Assembly (NCBI GenBank): GCA_028532985.1
Contig: JANCIK010000012.1
Location: 186,001-250,000, forward strand
Length of the DNA: 64,000 nt
Direction of reading: 5' to 3'
Source of the DNA: Stropharia rugosoannulata
Lineage: Eukaryota > Basidiomycota > Agaricomycetes > Agaricales > Strophariaceae
The notes below the pieces were generated by a model, which had not been told where the DNA came from, searched no databases, and saw nothing but the letters and a program-made list of their open reading frames with translations. Below, in pieces: positions 57,625-64,000 of this stretch (positions within the stretch are counted from its first letter, which is position 1; each line of letters opens with the position of its first letter). The position numbers and the translations under genes were made by a program.

Positions 57625-59083
57625 ATGTCGAAGGATAAGTTCCCCATTGACTCTGCCCAGCTGGTGGGCCTGTTCATGGAGAGTGTGTTTTACGGGTGGG
57701 TAATATAATTTTTATCCCTTAGCGTTGGAAGCTGAATTGTGTGTCTGAATCCCGATCGATGTTTCAGTAGGCCAAGCACTGCAAACCCGCCTCAGGGTCT
57801 CTGTATCTAACACAAGAAATTTAGGTGTTTTCCTAGTCTCTTTCTTCGACTGCATGCGAGTGTTATTATGGGCCAATGGCTGGTTCAAACCGTTCTATGA
57901 TTTAAATATGAAGATGCTCGTTGCCGCCTTGCTGATGTTCACTCTTGCATCGCTGGACGTTGCTTTTCACCTGCGACATAACCTAGAGGCATTTATTTGG
58001 TTCAATGGAAATCCAACAGACGATTTTGAGAAGACATCGGCTTGGTTGAACGTGATTGCCATGGCGCTCTATGTCGCTCAGACGTTTGTTGGAGATACTA
58101 TTCTGGTAATGTAACTCCTATTGCAGACCATGGTTGTACTTCATTGAAGGGATATTCTCCATAGATTTACAGGTGTTGGCTTGTTTATAACAAGTCTTGG
58201 AAGGTCATTGCTATCCCAATACTATTGTGGCTGGGAACATGTGGTATGTTATCCTAATTACAGTCCTTTGACACTTCTCATCGGTCGAATGACTGCAGTT
58301 TGCGGAACAATGACAGTATATGTTGAGGCGACTATCAACACTTCTGGGAAATTGCTGAATGCATCTACTCTCGTCCCCTTCATTACTAGCATGCTTTGCT
58401 TGACATTAGCTACCAACATCATCACTACTTGTATGTGTCTTCTGATTATGCAGTTGGTGACAGATCTCAATGTTCCGTTTAAGCCGCCATTGTGTATCGA
58501 ATTTGGTCAGTGCAGAGGGGTCTACGGCCACGCTCCGGTGTTATTGCGTTTGCCACCGACTCCCCGCTCACGAGCATTGCAATCATCCTCATCGAGTCGG
58601 GCCTGCTCTACACGATGTCTATCACAATACTTTTTGCGCTGTACTTGGCTTCTAATAATGCGCAGTATGGGGTATCCAACGCGGTGCGTGTCAATCTCCG
58701 ACGTCATCGCCCCGATGTGTGAACTGACGATCCATAATTTTCTCATATCGTTGCAAATGACAGGTGGTACAAATCATTGTAAGCTCTTGTTATCTCACTA
58801 TCTCGAGACGAATGCTCACCGTCTTACCATCTAGGGTATCACGTTTAACTTAATCATCACCAGCGTTGATCGCAGAGAACAGGGATCGGCGGTACACCGG
58901 TACGAAGACAAGACGCATCCTGCCCTGCGGGTGATCAATGTCCATACTTCGATTTCTCACTTTTCGGACGCTATCCGAGACCGACTGTCATTCCCAGAGA
59001 GTCCCGAACCAGCTGCAAAAGGGAAGGAGTTCAGTGAGCACGGTGGCAGATGGACTGGAAGCAGTCTAAGTACGAGGCAGTGA
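57625..59083 (+). CDS. Seven-transmembrane protein of a common mushroom family, unknown function
   Basis: The exons read MSKDKFPIDSAQLVGLFMES, then VFLVSFFDCMRVLLW, MKMLVAALLMFTLASLDVAF, LVYNKSWKVIAIPILLWLG, STLVPFITSMLCLTLATNII, IVYRIWSVQRG, IESGLLYTMSITILFALYLA, and after SNNAQYGVSNA a 15-nt micro-exon VVQII followed by GITFNLIITSVDR. About seven hydrophobic spans are visible, with a cytosolic tail to STRQ. Proteins of this type are abundant in Agaricomycetes and are predicted plasma-membrane proteins. No ligand or activity is known to me. The first junction does not keep frame with a plain GT-AG splice. The expected FYG-VFLVSF join needs an intron ending one base after the AG at 57824, so a one-base change or an unseen micro-exon is possible. 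Confidence 0.78.
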
Positions 59084-59992
59084 AAGTTGTAAAGCGAGCA
59101 AACAGCGAGGCCTCTGTGCGTATCTTGTAAAGTTATTTTGTTGTTGTATATATAATCTGCAGAGTAAGATTTGAGTAAGATACTCAAAAGACTATCTTGT
59201 GTCGAGCACCGATTCAGCCGCATTCCATCACGTGGTTATCGTCGAACTTACTGTAAGCGAATCCTTAAGCGCCCGTCGAAGGCCCTGGTCACAATATAAT
59301 GGCAGACTGGCATGAATCTTTGGTCCGGATGATGTCTTCAGACAAGGAGCTTTGTTTATGAAAATAAAGCATCCTTGCGCAATGAAACGCCATAATCAAG
59401 CTCATGCCGAGCCCCAGTCACTTGGTGGAACTGTTATACATACATGGCACGGGCAATGGATTTCTCGGGAAACTTGTGAGTTTCACATTGAATTCCTGCT
59501 TGCTTACCGGCATAACACTCTCCGCTTATTCGCTCAAAATGGTAATACCTACCCTCTCTCAGAGCAGCATACGTATACGAGTTGGACTTGACACCGTCGA
59601 AGAACCCGGCCTTCCCAAGCCTAAGGAGGTTCAAGATAATTTGATCATTAAGACTCTGGGCAGATTATCTTAATCCAGGTTCAACACGGAGCAGCACATA
59701 CACCGATATCCACGTACGACGTATCCCACGAGTTGGATAATCGACCTGTTGTATTTTGAGTCTGTGTGAATAGAACTGGATGTGCATTGTGGATGGGGAT
59801 TCTGTTTCTGAGAGGGTGAACCGTGACATTCTCAATGTTTCAAGCGATGTGTCGCAGTTAGAGCGGCAAACGCCGTGAGTTCATTGATTAGATCAATGCA
59901 TTTATGAGCGTTGATACTCTTAAATAGGGACCGTTTCTAATTCTCATTGACCGCGCCAAGTATCCTCATTCTCAGTTCCAAAAGTCTTCCTC
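59084..59992. other. Stretch between the 7-TM gene and phospholipase D
   Basis: Apart from a possible small gene at 59404-59673 nothing is recognised. The PLD promoter should lie in the last few hundred bases. Confidence 0.4.
59404..59673 (+). CDS. Possible small protein of about 60 residues, unknown
   Basis: MPSPSHLVELLYIHGTGNGF LGKL joins through a GT-AG intron of about 87 nt to SSIRIRVGLDTVEEPGLPKP, ending IIKTLGRLS. The frame also stays open through the intron. No family is recognised and no signal peptide is present. It could be a remnant of a longer gene. Confidence 0.25.
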   Translation: MPSPSHLVELLYIHGTGNGFLGKLVSFTLNSCLLTGITLSAYSLKMVIPTLSQSSIRIRVGLDTVEEPGLPKPKEVQDNLIIKTLGRLS

Positions 59993-62900
59993 ATGGCATT
60001 TTTCACAAAGGTCCTAGGGCACGCTCGCAACGAGGTCATTGGTATGTTTTCTGTACGCGCCGTTATGCAGCTAGGACTGATACAAGCTGTTTGCCAGGGC
60101 TGTTGAATCCTAATCGTGCGGTATTCTGTATACGTATTGCTTTACTAGGGACTGATAAGCATGGTAATAGGTCGTCACGATGATCCAGAAGAGCAGGAGC
60201 GCGACAGAGTTCTCCAAGAGATCCGTAGCAACCATCGGTTCGACAGCTTTGCTGGGGAGCGCTCAGGAAACACTGCGAAATGGTCGGGGCTCCAGAGACA
60301 TCAGGTGTTATGGTCCGATTTCTCATTCGAACTTTCTGTAGGCACGTAGACGGCCATGATTACATGTGGGCGGTCTCCGAGATGATCGATAAAGCTCAAG
60401 AAGTCATCTTCATCATGGTAAGACTCAGTGACGCTCTATCCGTTTACCTCTGTTGACCCCTCTCAAGGACTGGTGGCTTACCCCTGAATTGTATCTTCGC
60501 CGCCCTCCCGCATACTTTCCTGAATGGCGCCTCGACCGCCTACTCCAACGTAAGGCGGAGCAGGGCGTGAAGATTCATGTCATTGTCTATAAGGAGGTGA
60601 GTCTCAGTTAGCTACGAGTCTATGTAGGAGCTTATATTTTTAGGTCACTCAAACAATGTCCATGAGCTCGAAGCATACCAAGGTAAGTAAACAGCCCGCT
60701 TAATGGCGATTTTAAAGCGCATATATACTGCTATTTAGGCCGATCTCGAAGCTTTGCACCCAAATATCACCTGTATGCGCCATCCGGACCACATTGGCGC
60801 GAAGGATAGCGTCCAGTTTTGGTCGCATCACGAAAAGGTTTGCTGTGATGCTCCTCGCACTTACTCCAATTCTATTATTAACCCTCCGTGTAGGTCGTAC
60901 TGGTCGATAACCACTGGGCTGCCGTTGGAGGATTAGACTTGTGCTTTGGCCGTTGGGACACACACACACACCCATTGGCCGATGTTCACCCCACAGATTT
61001 CTCGAAGACGTTGTTCCCTGGTCAAGATTACAATAACGCTCGTATCATGGACTTTAAGGAAGTATATGACTATGTCAGCAACACCTTGTCCATTCAAGAC
61101 TGCGCCAGGATGCCGTGGCATGATGTTAGTAGTTCCTCCCGATACACTGCATTATACTCACTGTCCCATAGGTTCACATGACATTCGAAGGCCCAGCTGT
61201 ACTGGACATCTCCCAGCATTTCGTTGAGCGATGGAATGAGATCAAAAATAGAAAGGTTTGCAAATGAATTATGTTTCCGGTAACTTGACTCTAAATATGC
61301 ATCTGTAGTACCGTAACGATGAGTAAGGACACTTTGTTCCTTACAGGAGATGGATCAAAACTTATTCATTACTCAGTCACTTTGCGTGGCTAGCATTCCC
61401 GCATGAGCCCGAGTTCGGACCTAATGAACCAGCTGCTCGTTAGTGGATACACTCTTTCGTGTGACAATGAACTGACATTGGTGTTCGGTCCAGGTCACCC
61501 TCATCTCGACCAGTTTAAGGCGATTGGCAAGAAGTATTCCCAGCGTTGGCATGGGCCAACAGGAGAGGATCACGGTGACGAAGGGAAGCCCCAGGCCAAC
61601 AAGTGTAAACTGCAGGCGGTCCGCAGTGTCTCCGACTGGTCCCATGGAGTTTTGACAGAAGCCAGCATCCAAAATGCATGTAAGTACGTTTATGCTTACC
61701 TGATGTATTCTTGCTAACAAATTGTAATGCAGATATTGAGTTAATCAAGAATGCCGAACATTACATCTATATCGGTATGTAAACCATTACAATAACGATT
61801 TCATTTTACGCTAATGATCACTCCCTTCCCCAGAGAATCAATTCTTGTGAGTGATAGGAAATACAAGTACAGTACATGTTGGTCTCATAATACTCTCTAG
61901 CATCTCTGCGACCAAAAAAGGAGGCTCAGTTGTGAATCAAATTGGTGCCGCCCTTGTTGAGCGTATCGTGCGCGCTGGTCAGGAGGGTACACATTTCAAG
62001 GTAGGCAAAACACCCTGTCTTCAAGCAAGAAATAGTGTTGATGAATATGAATTTCAGGTTGTTGTTGTCATTCCTGAAGTTCCCGGCTTTGCCGGAGACA
62101 TCAAGAGCGAGAACTCAATCAAGATTATTATGGCTGCCCAGTACCGCACCATTAACCGGGGCGGAAGTAGCATTTACGAGGAAATTCGAAAGGCTGGATT
62201 TGAACCGTGAGTTTTGCATGTCGTATTGTGTTGCACATTATCGAGGTTGAGGTTGCGTTCAGAATGGATTATATCCGCTTCTTCCATCTCCGCTCGTATG
62301 ACCGTATCAATGCGCCCAACGGTATGGCACAATTCCACATACTGCCACAACAGCGATCTAATCGACATCACAGGCTTTATTAACAAGATTGAGGAAAACT
62401 CGGGCGTCAAGTTCATCGAAGCGCAGGTCGCGCTCGCTGCACAGTGGGTCTCTGGTGACATGTTGACCACACAGAAAGAGGTTGTCATGGTCACCCCGGA
62501 GGAAGAGTCCCTTGTGCCCGCGTCGAAGACAGACGCGAAGAAGGCCACGGAGAAAGTTGCCATTCCGCATGACCCCGAAGCAGCGCGCCAGGTAATCGAG
62601 AAGTTCGAGTCGGGTGCAAATGGTCTGCGCTCCGATGACACCGTTTCAGACACCGTTGCGCAGCATATGTTGAGTGACCGCACTTCTCTGCTTGAGGAGA
62701 AGTGGCTGGGAACTGAGGAGGAGGAGTTGTATGCGTAAGCAGCGCTTCCGCGATTCGTTATTTTTGATTGATCCTCACATCTTTATCCAGCTACGTTTCT
62801 GAGCTGCTCTACATTCATTCGAAAGTCATGATCGTCGATGACAGACGCGTTATTGTACGTTTGTCGCCTTCCTTCGCTAAATTTACTTCATCAATGCTTC

Positions 62901-63732
62901 CAGATGGGTTCTGCCAACATCAACGATCGCAGTCAAAAGGTTCGGTCTGTTCATTGGAATGCGTCATGGTCATCTAACCGTCCGACAGGGTGATGGAGAC
63001 TCTGAAATTGCTCTTGTTATCGAAGACGACGACATGATTGATTCATATATGGATGGCCAACCATATAAGGCTTCCCGATTCGCTGCCACCCTCCGCCGTC
63101 AATTGTACAAGGGTAGGAGATCTCTTTCGCCCTTCCAATTTCCTGCAGTGCCAACTAACCGTTATCTACTGTAGAACATCTCGGCCTCATCGAGCCCCAG
63201 ACTTGCGACAGCCGCAATCCTGAGATCACCTCATTCATGCATCCTGCTCCTTATCCCAACAAAGATCAGACACACAGCCACGAAGACAGCCTGGTTGCGG
63301 ATCCGCTTGCAGAAAAGACCTTGGGTCTCTGGATGAAGACTGCAAGGCTCAATCGCGAGATCTTCACCGAACTCTTCCGCCCCCTGCCCTCTAACCTCGT
63401 CAGAAACTGGGCAGCTTATGATGTACGTTTTCGTTTCGGTTAATATTTACATTCATAGCATTAACCGGTTTGTCTTCTTTTTGCAGAATTATCGCTCAAA
63501 GTCAAAGACTGGTCATCTCGTACCTGGAATCCCCTTGGAGCGTGTCAAGACTCGTTTGAACCAGGTGAAAGGGGCACTTGTTGAATGTCCTCTTGTAAGC
63601 TCTACGACACAATTGAGTTCCCTTTTCTACAAATTCTAATGAATCTTTCAGGACTTCCTCATTGAGGACGCCGATTTAACGACGGGTGCTGAGTGGACAG
63701 TTCTCAACCCTACTCTACCCATTTACATCTAA
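59993..63732 (+). CDS. Phospholipase D (HKD superfamily)
   Basis: About 18 short exons join in frame from [17 protein letters not shown] to [12 protein letters not shown]. The order is that of fungal/eukaryotic [53 protein letters not shown], then the first HKD motif HHEKVVLVDN followed by [77 protein letters not shown], and the second HKD motif [15 protein letters not shown] with [12 protein letters not shown]. Both HxKxxxxD sets are complete, so it should hydrolyse phosphatidylcholine to phosphatidic acid. PX and PH domains found in Spo14/PLD1 are not present, which makes this the short fungal form. One intron (62321-62374) was placed by joining RINAPNG to [10 protein letters not shown]. 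The gene looks intact. Confidence 0.93.
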
Positions 63733-64000
63733 GTGCTCGCCTGCAATGAATGCATAAAATGATACATGTGTAACATTATGAATATTTGTCGCTGTAGCAT
63801 ATGATTGTCATCAATAATGTCATTTGATTCGGAGTCTACACCAAGTCCAACTGACTGTCGCGAGAAGTACAACACTCATGATACAGAGTGCAACACAAGG
63901 CTGTAAGCAGTCATGTGTTGCTCTTTTCGTGGATGAGTTGAAGATTGCGGCAGTGTGTTGCACTTCAGGCTATCCCGATCTGGGGTGTGTGTCGCTTCTC
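63733..64000. other. PLD 3' flank to window edge
   Basis: AT-rich sequence after the PLD stop. No gene is seen. Confidence 0.4.

Overview
The window looks like chromosomal DNA of a mushroom-forming basidiomycete (Agaricomycetes). Nearly every gene is split by short GT-AG introns of about 45-60 bases. The families seen are a CYP63-like cytochrome P450, a four-repeat Cch1 calcium channel, a CxC2-type KDZ transposase, a Kre9/KNH-type secreted protein and a 7-TM protein of a type common in mushrooms. No bacterial operon signals are present. All gene models were built by hand from reading-frame continuity across GT-AG introns, so individual splice sites may be off by a few bases.

Layout. 1-12.5 kb: a small lectin-like gene (1076-1794), a secreted Kre9/KNH-like gene (2412-2974, minus), tRNA-Leu(CAA) with an intron (4449-4559), a broken F-box gene (4574-5574, minus), a 10-exon P450 (6054-8453, minus), and a divergent pair made of a small conserved fungal gene (10584-11229, minus) and BUD32 of the KEOPS complex (11452-12449). 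12.7-24.7 kb: the CCH1 calcium channel (12751-20539) followed by a TOPORS-like RING E3 ligase with a long disordered tail (21010-24691). 24.7-39.8 kb: a very large low-complexity homeodomain protein (26560-30980, minus), with repeat-rich DNA on its 3' side and about 8.8 kb of apparently gene-free DNA on its 5' side. 39.8-43.1 kb: a bromodomain protein.

43.1-56 kb is an accessory, transposon-like island. A CxC2-KDZ transposase gene with a complete-looking D/D/E set (45531-49294, minus) lies with three small genes of unknown function between two GC-rich minisatellites. The two minisatellites are built from related GTACGCACGCTC-type units in opposite orientation (about 45.36-45.51 and 52.20-52.52 kb). 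This is the arrangement expected of subterminal transposase-binding repeats and suggests a ~7.2 kb element that carries accessory genes. Outside it lie a small gene with an RNase H1 N-terminal-like domain and a gene (53711-55838) with a homeodomain-like WFQNNR helix.

57-64 kb returns to ordinary genes: a 7-TM membrane protein (57625-59083) and a complete HKD phospholipase D (59993-63732).

The most unusual points are the bracketed KDZ element with accessory genes, several micro-exons (12 nt in the P450, 12 nt in the middle of the homeodomain recognition helix, 15 nt in the 7-TM gene), the F-box gene inactivated by two in-frame TAG codons next to a tRNA gene, and the long gene-free stretch upstream of the homeobox gene.
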